The position numbers were made by a program, and so were the translations under genes. Positions 1 to 8,169 of a DNA stretch of 64,000 nt are shown in pieces. The stretch is from contig NZ_CP119392.1 in assembly GCF_029224025.1 (NCBI RefSeq), forward strand, positions 3,185,001-3,249,000, in the 5' to 3' direction. The notes under the pieces were generated by a model. It saw only the letters and a program-made list of their open reading frames with translations, ran no database searches and had not been told where the DNA came from. Within the stretch, counting starts at the first letter, position 1. Every line of letters starts with the position of its first letter. The DNA is from Rhodanobacter sp. AS-Z3 (GTDB taxonomy: Bacteria; Pseudomonadota; Gammaproteobacteria; Xanthomonadales; Rhodanobacteraceae).

Positions 1-52
1 CGAGTAACTCAAACTGGCCTTCAACTTCTACTGCCAGACGCCCTTCGGCAAG

Positions 53-769
53 TTGCACAACAAAAATCCACAGATCATCCAATTGGCGGGTCTAATCGGA
101 CGCACACCCAGCGCGCTAGCGATGAAGCTCGTCAACTTCGCCAGCCTCGACCCATCGATCACCAACACAGGGCGTAAGGGACTAAGCGGCGCATCCGCGC
201 TTGATCGGGAAATTTGGGACGAGTTCCACGCCGATTGGGAACGCCTCACAGTCGAATGCGAAGAGCTGCGCCGATTTCTGCTTCAGGAACACGGGCAGAC
301 GACCAGCGTCCCCGACGAAATCGGTAATGAGGTCACACTAACCGACTTCACTGGCGAAACGCGCCTAGCCATCGTCCAGCAACGCGTCAAACAGAACTTC
401 TTCCGCCGCGCCGTGCTCGCAAGCTATCGCCACCGCTGCTGCATTTCCGGTGTGAGCGACTCGCGCCTACTGGTCGCTAGCCATATCGTGGCATGGAGCG
501 CCGACAAAGCTAATCGCCTAAATCCAAGCAACGGGCTGTGCTTATCTGCAATCCACGACAAGGCTTTTGATAGCCACCTGTTCACGCTGAGCAACGACTG
601 GCGCGTCATTCTTTCCGGACGTATCAAAGCCAGCAAAGACACCTTCCTTCGCGAGGTATTCTGGCCAATTGACGGCAAGCAAATCGAGATGCCCGATCGC
701 TTCGCTCCCGACCTGACATTCATAGCGAAACATCGGTGCACCATGCTTGAGTTACATGCTTCCGATTGA
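53..769 (+). CDS. HNH endonuclease domain protein, 5' end disrupted or missing
   Basis: Predicted nuclease with a C-terminal HNH module: a Cys-rich start (HRCCISGV), then ASHIVAW, then NPSNGLCLSAIHDKAFD, the usual His / Asn / His arrangement of HNH proteins that carry a DNA-binding N-terminus. The frame stays homologous-looking upstream of TTG 53 (LKLAFNFYCQTPFGKLH), as expected for the N-terminus of this family, but an in-frame TAA at 5-7 sits where the family normally has Gln (REQL). Either a nonsense mutation has cut the gene, or translation starts downstream at TTG 53 or CTG 14. The next gene begins 9 bp after the stop, so the two probably form one transcript. Target and biological role (defence, mobile element) are unknown. 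Confidence 0.7.
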   Translation: MHNKNPQIIQLAGLIGRTPSALAMKLVNFASLDPSITNTGRKGLSGASALDREIWDEFHADWERLTVECEELRRFLLQEHGQTTSVPDEIGNEVTLTDFTGETRLAIVQQRVKQNFFRRAVLASYRHRCCISGVSDSRLLVASHIVAWSADKANRLNPSNGLCLSAIHDKAFDSHLFTLSNDWRVILSGRIKASKDTFLREVFWPIDGKQIEMPDRFAPDLTFIAKHRCTMLELHASD

Positions 770-778
770 GGTCAATTC

Positions 779-1414
779 ATGAGCAACGAATACACCTCCA
801 CAGACGTATTCTGGGACGGCTGGGGCGTCATACAAAGAGCTGACGGCGAAATGTTCGACTACGAGGAGGTCAAAGACCATTCAATCGAACACGTCTGGAC
901 CATCGTTGATACTGGCACTTACGAAGATGAAAACTGGTACGCCATGCCGGGGTTTCATGTCGTCAACAAACTCGGTTACATCATGACCAAACGTGCGTGG
1001 ACTGCGGATACCCCAGACGCCATCTACTTTCTGCATGAAGACGAGGATGACGGAGAGCGCAACGTTTTCATCTATCAGTACCGTGACGCCTCAAACTACA
1101 AGGCTGGCGGCATGTTGCTTCTGTATGGGGCGAGCCGTGAGGTTGAGGAAGACATGATCCGCGAATGTTGTGACGCGGACGGGTGCTTCGTCGCCGAACA
1201 AGTCGGAGTGCCGTCATTGTGCGATCAGCTCTACGCTTTTAGTGGCGGGCCAACTGAGGACGATCACGCCTTTCATGAATTTCAGAGCATTCGCGCGGCC
1301 ACGGCAGAAGAAGCGACTTCACTCCCGTTGTGGGGTGGTTTGCGAGATTTGACATGCCGGTTCCTTCGTACCGGCGGCCATTGGGATTGCTCGTTATCTC
1401 CCAACTGTTTCTAG
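779..1414 (+). CDS. Hypothetical acidic protein next to HNH gene
   Basis: 211-residue protein of no family I recognise. It is acidic (many Asp/Glu, for example a HEDEDDGE stretch), rich in Trp/Tyr, and has no signal peptide or membrane segment, so it is probably cytosolic. It starts 9 bp after the HNH gene, suggesting co-expression and perhaps a partner or inhibitor of the nuclease, but that is only inference from position. The last ~30 codons (from about 1320) have a different composition, rich in Arg/Leu/Cys. The original C-terminus may therefore have been replaced at a recombination junction between the accessory region and the core genome. Confidence 0.55.
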   Translation: MSNEYTSTDVFWDGWGVIQRADGEMFDYEEVKDHSIEHVWTIVDTGTYEDENWYAMPGFHVVNKLGYIMTKRAWTADTPDAIYFLHEDEDDGERNVFIYQYRDASNYKAGGMLLLYGASREVEEDMIRECCDADGCFVAEQVGVPSLCDQLYAFSGGPTEDDHAFHEFQSIRAATAEEATSLPLWGGLRDLTCRFLRTGGHWDCSLSPNCF

Positions 1415-1456
1415 CTCCGCGTAGCAGGCTCGCCCTTCCGCTTGCCTCCATACCGC

Positions 1457-1651
1457 CTACACCCGCGCCAACGGATACAGCCATCGAGCATGCGTTCGCG
1501 TCAGCAACTCCGGCGCCCCGGAATGCTCATTCCACAACGCGCCGCATTGCTTGCAGCGCATCAGGAAACTGGGAGCTTCGGGATTCGCGGCTAGCCGCTC
1601 GAAGCGGTCGTAGGGCGCGTGGTAGCCAGATTGGCAATCGGTACAGAGCAT
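1457..1651 (-). CDS. Small zinc-ribbon-like hypothetical protein
   Basis: 64 residues from ATG 1651; a TTG 48 bp upstream in frame is an alternative start. The sequence has CTDC near the start and CKQC about 27 residues later, a two-knuckle zinc-ribbon spacing. It ends in a conserved-looking basic and aromatic tail (HARWLYPLA). I know no functional name for it. The paired CxxC motifs and the lack of competing ORFs with equal quality support coding, but the gene is short and lies between the accessory edge and htpG, so it could be a remnant. Confidence 0.45.
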   Translation of the reverse strand: MLCTDCQSGYHAPYDRFERLAANPEAPSFLMRCKQCGALWNEHSGAPELLTRTHARWLYPLARV

Positions 1652-1777
1652 GCGGGCCGGAAGTTGAAGGGACGTCGGTCGTGAATCCGCCAACGGCAAC
1701 GAAGGATTCGGGTGGTGCAGTCTACGCCGCGAGCACGGCCAACTCGATTCTCTCCTCGCAAGTGTGAGGGGTAAAGA

Positions 1778-1803
1778 AAAGGCCCGCCGAATGGCGGGCC
1801 TTT
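1778..1803 (-). terminator. Intrinsic terminator of htpG
   Basis: An 11-bp stem (AAAGGCCCGCC paired with GGCGGGCCTTT, loop of four) lies 25 bp after the htpG stop. On the minus strand it is followed by TTTTCTTT, a good rho-independent terminator. Confidence 0.85.
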
Positions 1804-1827
1804 CGTCCCGGCAAGGTGCGAGGCAAC

Positions 1828-3696
1828 TTACCCCATCAACACCCGATTCATCCGCTGCACAAACGCCGCAGGATCGGGCAATTGCGCACCGGCAGAAATC
1901 TCCGCCTGCTCCAGCAGCAACGTGGCCAGATCGCGCGCCTTGCCTTCGTCCGTTTCGGTTTCCACGCGCTTGACCAAGGCATGCTGCGGATTGATCTCCA
2001 GCGTCGGCTTGGAGTCCGGCATGTCCTGCCCCGCTTCGCGCAGCAGACGAGCCAGATGCGGCGCCATCTCGTAGTCACTCAGGGCAAGGCATGACGGTGA
2101 ATCAGTCAGGCGCGCCGACACTTTCACTTCGCCGACGCGATCGCCCAGCAGCTCTTTGATCTTCTTCAGCAGCGGCTCGGCTTCCTTGGTCGCCTCTTCC
2201 TGCTTCTTCTTGTCAGCCTCGTCCAACGGCACCTCGCCCTTGGCCACGCTCTTGAGCTTCTTGCCTTCGTATTCGCTCAGGCTGCCGATCATCCACTCGT
2301 CGATGCGGTCGGACATCAGCAGCACTTCGATGTCCTTGGCCTTGAACGCTTCCAGCTGCGGGCTGCCAAAGGCGGCGGCGTAGCTGTCGGCGGTGATGTA
2401 CCAGATCGCGTCCTGGCCGACGGCCATGCGGCCGATGTAGTCGTCCAGCGAAACGTTCTGCGCGGTGCCTTCGCCCTTGGTGCTGGCAAAGCGCAGCAGC
2501 TTGGCGATGCGCTCGCGGTTGTTGGCGTCTTCGCTGATGCCTTCCTTGAGCGTGTTACCGAAGGCCTTGTAGAAGGTCTGGAATTTCTCGGGTTCGTCGC
2601 GGGCCAGCTTCTCGATCAGGTCGAGTACGCGCTTGACGCAGGCGGCCTTGATGCGATCGAGCTGGCGGTTGTGCTGCAAAATTTCGCGGCTGACATTGAG
2701 CGGCAGGTCGTCGGCATCGACCACGCCGCGCACGAAGCGCAGGTAGTTCGGCAGCAGTTCTTCGGCGGCGTCCATGATGAAGACGCGCTTGATGTAGAGC
2801 TTCAGCCCCTTGCGCTCGTCACGGCCGCCCATCATCAGGTCAAACGGCGGCTGCGACGGCAGGTACAGCAAGGTGGTGAAGCTCTGGCTGCCTTCGACGC
2901 GGTTGTGCGTCCACGCCAGCGCGTCGTTGAAGTCGTGGCCGAGCGACTTGTAGAAGCCCTGGTAGTCCTCGTCGCTGATCTCGCTCTTGGGCTTGGCCCA
3001 CAGCGCGGAGGCGGCGTTGGTACTTTCCCACTCGTCAGTCGGCTTGCCGTCTTTCTCGACCGGCATGCGGATCGGGAAGGCGACGTGGTCGGAATATTTG
3101 CGGATCAGCGACTTCAACTGCCAGCCCTTGAGGAATTCGTCCTCGTCGGCTTTCAGGTGCAGGATCACCGAGGTGCCACGCTGGGGCGTGTCGACTTGCT
3201 CCAGCGAGTACTCGCCCTTGCCGTCGCTTTCCCACTTCACGCCTTCGCTCTCCGGCGCGTCGGCGCGGCGGGTGATCACGGTGACCTTGTCGGCCACCAC
3301 GAAGGCGGAGTAGAAGCCCACGCCGAACTGGCCGATCAGTCGCGCATCGGCCTGCTGCTCGCCGGACATCGCTTCGAGGAAGCGCTTGGTGCCGGAGCTG
3401 GCGATGGTGCCGATGTTGGCCACCACCTCGTCGCGGGTCATGCCGATGCCGTTGTCGTGCACGGTGACGGTGCGGGCGGTTTCATCCCAGCTCACGTCGA
3501 TGTGCAGCTCGCTGTCGCCAGCCGACAACGCCGGGTTGGCGATCGACTCGAAGCGCAGTTTGTCGCAGGCATCGGAGGCATTGGAGATCAGCTCGCGCAG
3601 GAAGATTTCCTTGTGCGAATACAGCGAGTGGGTGACCAGGTGCAGGACCTGGGCAACTTCGGCTTCGAATTTGCGGGTTTCGGCGGGTGCGTTCAT
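1828..3696 (-). CDS. htpG: Molecular chaperone HtpG (Hsp90)
   Basis: ATP-dependent cytosolic Hsp90 chaperone that remodels client proteins, especially under heat stress. 622 residues, normal for bacterial HtpG. The GHKL ATPase signatures are in order: RELISNASDACDK near residues 34-46, DNGIGM at 81-86 and GQFGVGFYSAF near 122-132, followed by the middle domain and the C-terminal dimerisation region. The ATG at 3696 gives the family N-terminus. It is transcribed alone, ending in the terminator at 1778-1803. A sigma-32-like promoter candidate lies about 100 bp upstream. htpX, another heat-shock gene, lies next upstream on the same strand. Confidence 0.98.
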   Translation of the reverse strand: MNAPAETRKFEAEVAQVLHLVTHSLYSHKEIFLRELISNASDACDKLRFESIANPALSAGDSELHIDVSWDETARTVTVHDNGIGMTRDEVVANIGTIASSGTKRFLEAMSGEQQADARLIGQFGVGFYSAFVVADKVTVITRRADAPESEGVKWESDGKGEYSLEQVDTPQRGTSVILHLKADEDEFLKGWQLKSLIRKYSDHVAFPIRMPVEKDGKPTDEWESTNAASALWAKPKSEISDEDYQGFYKSLGHDFNDALAWTHNRVEGSQSFTTLLYLPSQPPFDLMMGGRDERKGLKLYIKRVFIMDAAEELLPNYLRFVRGVVDADDLPLNVSREILQHNRQLDRIKAACVKRVLDLIEKLARDEPEKFQTFYKAFGNTLKEGISEDANNRERIAKLLRFASTKGEGTAQNVSLDDYIGRMAVGQDAIWYITADSYAAAFGSPQLEAFKAKDIEVLLMSDRIDEWMIGSLSEYEGKKLKSVAKGEVPLDEADKKKQEEATKEAEPLLKKIKELLGDRVGEVKVSARLTDSPSCLALSDYEMAPHLARLLREAGQDMPDSKPTLEINPQHALVKRVETETDEGKARDLATLLLEQAEISAGAQLPDPAAFVQRMNRVLMG

Positions 3697-3787
3697 GGGC
3701 GAATGTTCCAGACAAAATGACGGTGAAGGTGATTCGTGCCTTGGCTCGCCGCGAGGGCGCGCAAGGCGTTCTTTTTATCCTGCCCCT

Positions 3788-3818
3788 CTAGATAGGGCCG
3801 GAGTGACTGCACTCCAAC
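3788..3818 (-). promoter_or_regulatory. Candidate sigma-32 (heat-shock) promoter of htpG
   Basis: On the minus strand GTTGGAG (3818-3812) is followed after 14 bp by CCCTATCTAG (3797-3788). This resembles the sigma-32 consensus CTTGAAA / CCCCATNT in both boxes and spacing and sits ~90 bp before the htpG start. The match is partial, so this is inference supported by the known heat regulation of htpG. Confidence 0.4.
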
Positions 3819-3855
3819 CCTCCCTTGCTCAGGAAAGATCGGACGAAGTCGCAGA

Positions 3856-4749
3856 TCAGCCGCCGCTTTGCAGCGCGGCAATGCGCTCGTCCAGCGGTGG
3901 GTGGCTCATGAACAACTTCTTGAAGCCTTCGGCCAGCGGACCGGAGATGCCGAAAGCGGCAATCGTGTTCGGCAAGGTATTTTCGCCGTGGTTGACCTTG
4001 AGCCGCTGCAACGCGGAAATCATCGCGCCGCGACCAGCGAATTTCGCGCCCGCTTGATCGGCGCGAAATTCGCGCCAGCGCGAGAACGCCGCCACGATCA
4101 TCGAGGCGAACAGGCCGAACACCACCTGCAACACCATCACCACGACGAAGTAGCCGATGCCGCCGCCACTGCGATTGTCACTGCGGCCACCGCTCATCCA
4201 GCTATCGACCGCCTGACCGACGAGGCGCGCGGCCAGAATCACCAGCGTATTCAACACGCCCTGAATCAGCGTCAGCGTGACCATGTCGCCGTTGGCCACA
4301 TGGCCGATCTCGTGACCGAGCACGGCGGTGACCTGCTCGCGATCCATCTGTTGCAGCAGACCGGAGCTGACCGCGACCAGCGAGCTGTTCTTGGTCATGC
4401 CGGTGGCGAAGGCATTCATTTCGGGTGCGTCGTAGATCGCGACTTCAGGCATGCCGATGCCGGCGTTCTGCGCGTGGCGACGCACGGTGTCGACCAGCCA
4501 GCGCTCGGTTTCGTTCTGCGGCTGGGTGATCACCCGCGCACCGGTCGACCACTTGGCGATCATCTTGGACATCGCCAGCGAGATGAACGCACCGCCCATG
4601 CCAAACACCGCGGCGAAGGCCAGCAGGCCACCCATGCCGCCATAGCCACGCGCAGCCGCCATCTGATCGATGCCGAAGATGCGGCAGACGATGCTCAACA
4701 ACAGCAGAACGGCAAGGTTGGTGCCGAGGAATAACGCGATACGACGCAT
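3856..4749 (-). CDS. htpX: Membrane zinc metalloprotease HtpX
   Basis: M48 protease of the inner membrane that degrades misfolded membrane proteins alongside FtsH. 297 residues, full length. Two N-terminal membrane segments (about 4-22 and 38-60), then the zinc site HEIGH at 146-150 with the third ligand Glu in WREFRADQAG (about residue 227), and two further hydrophobic segments between them (about 160-180 and 198-222). All expected catalytic residues are present. It is on the same strand as htpG but separated by 159 bp containing a promoter candidate, so the two are probably expressed separately. Divergent from gluQ. Confidence 0.97.
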   Translation of the reverse strand: MRRIALFLGTNLAVLLLLSIVCRIFGIDQMAAARGYGGMGGLLAFAAVFGMGGAFISLAMSKMIAKWSTGARVITQPQNETERWLVDTVRRHAQNAGIGMPEVAIYDAPEMNAFATGMTKNSSLVAVSSGLLQQMDREQVTAVLGHEIGHVANGDMVTLTLIQGVLNTLVILAARLVGQAVDSWMSGGRSDNRSGGGIGYFVVVMVLQVVFGLFASMIVAAFSRWREFRADQAGAKFAGRGAMISALQRLKVNHGENTLPNTIAAFGISGPLAEGFKKLFMSHPPLDERIAALQSGG

Positions 4750-4855
4750 GGCTGTCTCTCGTAATGGCAGTCATGAAAGGGACTGGGGCTGGTTCGGAAT
4801 TCGGGGCGGGAGCACAGGCTTTCAAGTGCCGGGCGCGGGCATTTACCATGCACCG

Positions 4856-5722
4856 ATGAATTACCGCGGCCGCTTCGCTCCCACGCCCACCGGGCACCTG
4901 CACTTCGGCTCGCTGGTTGCCGCGGTCGGCAGTTGGTTGTGCGCGCACGATGCCCGCGGGCAATGGCTGGTGCGAATCGAAGACACCGACCCGCCACGCG
5001 AGGTGGCCGGTTCGGCGGCCAGCATCCTGGCGGCGCTGCCGGCGTTCGGGCTGGTCGCCGACGAGCCGGCGCTGTTCCAGTCCACCCGACTGGGCGCGTA
5101 TGCCGCGATCCTCGAACAATTACGCGGCAGCGACTGGCTGTTTCCCTGCTGGTGCAGCCGCAGCGACCTGGCGCGTGGCGATGGCCTTCACCGTGACAGC
5201 CACTGTGTAGCCCCGCCACAACCCAATCACCCACCGGCCTGGCGCTTGCGCGTACCCGACCAGGTCATTGAGTTCGAGGACGCGCTGCAAGGAATGCAAC
5301 GCCAGAATCTGCGCGACGAAGTGGGCGACTTCGTGTTGTGCCGCGCCGACGGTCTGTACAGCTATCAACTGGCCTGCGTGGTGGATGACGCCGCCCAGGG
5401 CATCACCGACGTGGTGCGCGGGTTGGACCTGATCGACTCCACCGCACGGCAAATCTGGTTGCAACGCTGCCTTGGCCTGCCCACGCCGCGCTACCTGCAT
5501 CTGCCACTGGCCCTGGGCGACGATGGCCACAAGCTGTCGAAATCCAATCAGGCATTTCCGATCGACCCGACGGACCCGACACCAGCGTTGCGCCGCGCGC
5601 TGACCTTCCTGCAACTGCCGCTACCAGACGCCGCATGCGGCGTGAGCGAGCTACTGCAGCACGCACTGGCGCATTTCGATCCGGCAAATTTGCCGCATTG
5701 CAGCGGTCACTCTGTCGCCTGA
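4856..5722 (+). CDS. gluQ: Glutamyl-Q tRNA(Asp) synthetase GluQ-RS
   Basis: Charges glutamate onto the queuosine base at position 34 of tRNA(Asp). This is a paralogue of glutamyl-tRNA synthetase that lacks the anticodon-binding domain. 288 residues from ATG 4856, chosen because the family starts directly with the class I fold (YRGRFAPTPTGHLHFGS). The HIGH-like motif is HLHFG (14-18), the KMSKS-like motif KLSKS (226-230), and CWC at 98-100 with a later Cys forms the usual zinc site. In many gammaproteobacteria gluQ follows dksA. Here it stands alone, divergent from htpX. Confidence 0.95.
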   Translation: MNYRGRFAPTPTGHLHFGSLVAAVGSWLCAHDARGQWLVRIEDTDPPREVAGSAASILAALPAFGLVADEPALFQSTRLGAYAAILEQLRGSDWLFPCWCSRSDLARGDGLHRDSHCVAPPQPNHPPAWRLRVPDQVIEFEDALQGMQRQNLRDEVGDFVLCRADGLYSYQLACVVDDAAQGITDVVRGLDLIDSTARQIWLQRCLGLPTPRYLHLPLALGDDGHKLSKSNQAFPIDPTDPTPALRRALTFLQLPLPDAACGVSELLQHALAHFDPANLPHCSGHSVA

Positions 5723-5740
5723 ACGGCTATAACTAGGGGA

Positions 5741-5795
5741 CGCGTCGATGCACCGGCCCGGCAGCTGAAACAGGTGCCCGGCCCGTTTCGACGCG
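5741..5795. repeat. Long-range inverted repeat between gluQ and phaB
   Basis: CGCGTCGA (5741-5748) and TCGACGCG (5788-5795) are perfect inverted arms around a GC-rich 39-bp middle that carries two GGCCCGG-containing segments. It may be a weak terminator for gluQ or structure in the phaB leader. There is no T-tract, so I cannot assign it. Confidence 0.3.
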
Positions 5796-5833
5796 ACCGA
5801 CTTTTGCCCCACCCGAACAGGAGATTCAAGGAC

Positions 5834-6574
5834 ATGACTCAGCGTACGGCACTGGTTACAGGCGGCACCGGCGGCATCGGCAGCGCAATCGTTCGCCACC
5901 TCGCCAGGCAGGGCCATCGCGTGGCCAGCAATTTCCGAGACGCGGACAAGGCCGAAGCCTGGCGCAAGGCCATGGCCGCCGAAGGCATCGAGGTCTGTCT
6001 GGTCTCCGGCGATGTCTCCGATCCGGAAGCGTGCGCGGCGATGGTGAGCGAAATCGAGGCCAAGTGCGGACCGATCGATATTCTGGTCAACAACGCTGGC
6101 ATCACGCGCGACACCACTTTCCACAAGATGAGCTACCTGCAGTGGATCGACGTGGTGAACACCAACTTGAATGCCTGCTTCAACGTCACCCGACCGGTCA
6201 TCGAAGGCATGCGCACGCGCAAGTGGGGACGCATTGTTCAGATCAGCTCGATCAACGGCCAGAAGGGCCAGTACGGTCAGGCCAACTATGCCGCGGCCAA
6301 GGCCGGCATGCACGGCTTCACCATCTCGCTGGCACAGGAAAACGCGAAGTTCGGCATCACCGTGAACACCGTCTCACCGGGCTACGTCGCCACCGACATG
6401 GTGATGGCCGTACCGGAGGAAGTACGCGCGAAGATCGAAGCGCAAATCCCGATTGGCCGTCTGGGCAAGCCGGAAGAAATCGCCCATGCCGTGGCCTTCC
6501 TCACCGGTGAGGAAACCGCCTGGATGACCGGTGCCAACCTCGCGATCAACGGCGGGCAGTACATGGGCTGGTGA
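5834..6574 (+). CDS. phbB: Acetoacetyl-CoA reductase (PhaB type)
   Basis: NADPH-dependent short-chain dehydrogenase reducing acetoacetyl-CoA to (R)-3-hydroxybutyryl-CoA, the precursor for polyhydroxybutyrate. 246 residues from ATG 5834, exactly the usual PhaB length, with AGGAGATT ahead of it. The cofactor motif GGTGGIG is at 10-16, NNAG at 86-89, and the catalytic Ser139, Tyr152 and Lys156 lie in SSIN and NYAAAK. The C-terminal NGGQYM is typical of PhaB. No phaC or phaA is adjacent, so it could also supply another hydroxyacyl-CoA need. FabG is a less likely alternative given the closer PhaB signature. Confidence 0.9.
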   Translation: MTQRTALVTGGTGGIGSAIVRHLARQGHRVASNFRDADKAEAWRKAMAAEGIEVCLVSGDVSDPEACAAMVSEIEAKCGPIDILVNNAGITRDTTFHKMSYLQWIDVVNTNLNACFNVTRPVIEGMRTRKWGRIVQISSINGQKGQYGQANYAAAKAGMHGFTISLAQENAKFGITVNTVSPGYVATDMVMAVPEEVRAKIEAQIPIGRLGKPEEIAHAVAFLTGEETAWMTGANLAINGGQYMGW

Positions 6575-6633
6575 CGTCCACCTCAATCTCGTGGGGCGTG
6601 CACTACCCGCCGGCTTTTGCGTCGAATCGACCG

Positions 6634-6657
6634 AGAGCGGCGGGCATTGCCCGCTCT
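6634..6657. repeat. REP-like hairpin at the tcdA stop codon
   Basis: Imperfect palindrome built on GCGGGCA / TGCCCGC, reading GTAGAGCGGGC on the minus strand. Its GTAG supplies the TAG stop of tcdA. It belongs to the GGCGGGC hairpin family seen also at 8040, 8515 and 45866, and probably acts as a bidirectional stop between the convergent phaB and tcdA. Confidence 0.6.
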
Positions 6658-7456
6658 ACGTCACGTCATTTGTCCTGTCCAGCAGCTTCTCCAGCACCTT
6701 GCCGACTGCCGCAAAGGCGAACGCGCCGGTGATATGGGTTGCCGCACCCAGGCCGCCGCCACAGGTCAGGTTCATCGAATCGCCGCCCGGTGGGCGCGTG
6801 CCGCAGACGGTACCGTCCGGTTGCGGGTATTGCACGTTCTGCAGCGAATAGACGGCTGAAACACCGAAGTAGCGACTGGGGTTGCGCGGGAAGTTGAAAT
6901 CCGTGCGGAGTTTTTTGCGGATCAGGCTGAACATCGCGTCATGCTCGGTACGCGACAGGTCGCGCACGCAAATCTGGGTGGAATCGGTGCGACCACCGGC
7001 CGATCCCACGCTGACAATCGGCAACTTGCGCCGACGGCACCAGGCGATGGTCTCCAACTTCACCCGGAACGCATCGCAGGCATCCAGCACCACGTCGTAG
7101 CCGCGATCAAGCAGCTCGTCCAGCGTGGAGGTGGTGAGAAAACGCTCGATCGCCTCCAGTCGGATCGTCGGATTGATCGCATGGGCACGCGCCGCCATCA
7201 CGCCCACCTTGGTCTTGCCGTACTCGCCATCCAGCGCGTGCAGTTGGCGATTGGTGTTGGATACGCAGATTTCGTCCGCGTCGATCAAGGTCAGCCGCCC
7301 CACGCCGCTGCGCGCCAACGCCTCGACCGCCCACGAACCCACACCGCCGATGCCGATCACGCACACATGCGCCTGCGCCAGCCGGGCCACACTGCCGTTG
7401 CCGTACAGGCGCTCAACGCCGGCAAAACGTTCGGCCGGAAAAGTGGACTCGCTCAC
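6656..7456 (-). CDS. tcdA: tRNA threonylcarbamoyladenosine dehydratase TcdA
   Basis: E1-like, ATP-dependent enzyme that cyclises t6A at position 37 of ANN-decoding tRNAs to ct6A. 266 residues with GTG start at 7456. The nucleotide-binding GIGGVG lies at 35-40, and LIDADEICVSNTNRQ (58-72) is the conserved adenylation-domain strand and loop. The family signature SLQNVQYPQPDG and a glycine-rich C-terminal segment follow. Length and motifs match TcdA (CsdL/YgdL). It is convergent with phbB, and the stop codon is inside a REP-like hairpin. Confidence 0.95.
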   Translation of the reverse strand: MSESTFPAERFAGVERLYGNGSVARLAQAHVCVIGIGGVGSWAVEALARSGVGRLTLIDADEICVSNTNRQLHALDGEYGKTKVGVMAARAHAINPTIRLEAIERFLTTSTLDELLDRGYDVVLDACDAFRVKLETIAWCRRRKLPIVSVGSAGGRTDSTQICVRDLSRTEHDAMFSLIRKKLRTDFNFPRNPSRYFGVSAVYSLQNVQYPQPDGTVCGTRPPGGDSMNLTCGGGLGAATHITGAFAFAAVGKVLEKLLDRTNDVT

Positions 7457-7608
7457 AGTGCGGCGCGGCGGGTAATGGTGAATGGTTCGTTGTGCTTCAC
7501 GGAGCGGCCTGCTGAAGAGTAATGGGCCATTTTATCGTGCCTGCGTGGCCGCGTGTCTTTGCCGCGGGTTATCCTGTGGTCTTCCCCATCCATGCACGGA
7601 GTTCCCTG

Positions 7609-7998
7609 ATGCGCGTAGCCCTGATGATCCTGCTTGGACTGGTGATTGGCGTTATCGGTACCGCCAACGTGATGAATGCGCTGAGCGCACGCAACCCGAT
7701 GCCGAAAGCGGTGATGGCAACCATGGACTATCACGCCAGCGTACTGAAGAACGCGTTGAAGACACAGCAATGTGACCCGGTGAAGATCCAGCAGCATCTC
7801 GCCCGACTGCAGTCCACCGCCACCGACATCGTGCCGGTGTTCCAGGTGGGCGAAAAGGACTTCACTGATCACGCGAACCAGTTGAGCGACCGACTGCAGC
7901 AGGCCGTGCAGTCCGCGCCAGCAACTTGTGCGGCATTGGCGGCAGCGATGAAGCCGATTGGCGAATCCTGCAAGAGCTGCCACCAGCAATATCGCTGA
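7609..7998 (+). CDS. Cytochrome c'-like periplasmic protein
   Basis: 129 residues. A hydrophobic N-terminus (MRVALMILLGLVIGVIG) acts as signal peptide or anchor, then comes a helical body and a single haem site CKSCH at 121-125, close to the C-terminus, as in the cytochrome c' family. A frame extension upstream exists, but ATG 7609 places the signal sequence at the start. Family members bind haem c in a four-helix bundle and handle NO or small electron-transfer roles. The exact function here is open. It stands alone, divergent from tcdA. Confidence 0.75.
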   Translation: MRVALMILLGLVIGVIGTANVMNALSARNPMPKAVMATMDYHASVLKNALKTQQCDPVKIQQHLARLQSTATDIVPVFQVGEKDFTDHANQLSDRLQQAVQSAPATCAALAAAMKPIGESCKSCHQQYR

Positions 7999-8039
7999 GA
8001 CGTCACACGCCCGCGCCACGAACGCAGCCATACCGGCCG

Positions 8040-8056
8040 GGCGGGCACGGCCCGCC
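8040..8056. repeat. REP-like hairpin (GGCGGGC family)
   Basis: Perfect 7-bp stem GGCGGGC / GCCCGCC with loop ACG, 41 bp after the cytochrome c' gene and followed by GACTTTTA. A degenerate second copy follows at about 8085-8110. It probably helps terminate the upstream transcript. Confidence 0.6.
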
Positions 8057-8169
8057 GACTTTTACATCGGATACGGCAGCGGGAGCGGCGGGCAGTGCCA
8101 GCCCTGCGAACGATCGCCGTGACCGGGAAAACCCGTTTCGTGACGAGCCGGGAAGCGGGCACAACAGCA

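Noticed and set aside
53..1414. Toxin-immunity or restriction system call for the HNH pair
   Set aside because: Only gene adjacency supports it. No methylase, toxin delivery domain or known immunity family is visible, and the HNH gene appears broken.
2671..3720. 349-codon plus-strand open frame opposite htpG
   Set aside because: Antisense shadow of htpG; the translation is Val/Gly/Gln/His-rich and has no family pattern, whereas the minus strand is an unmistakable Hsp90.
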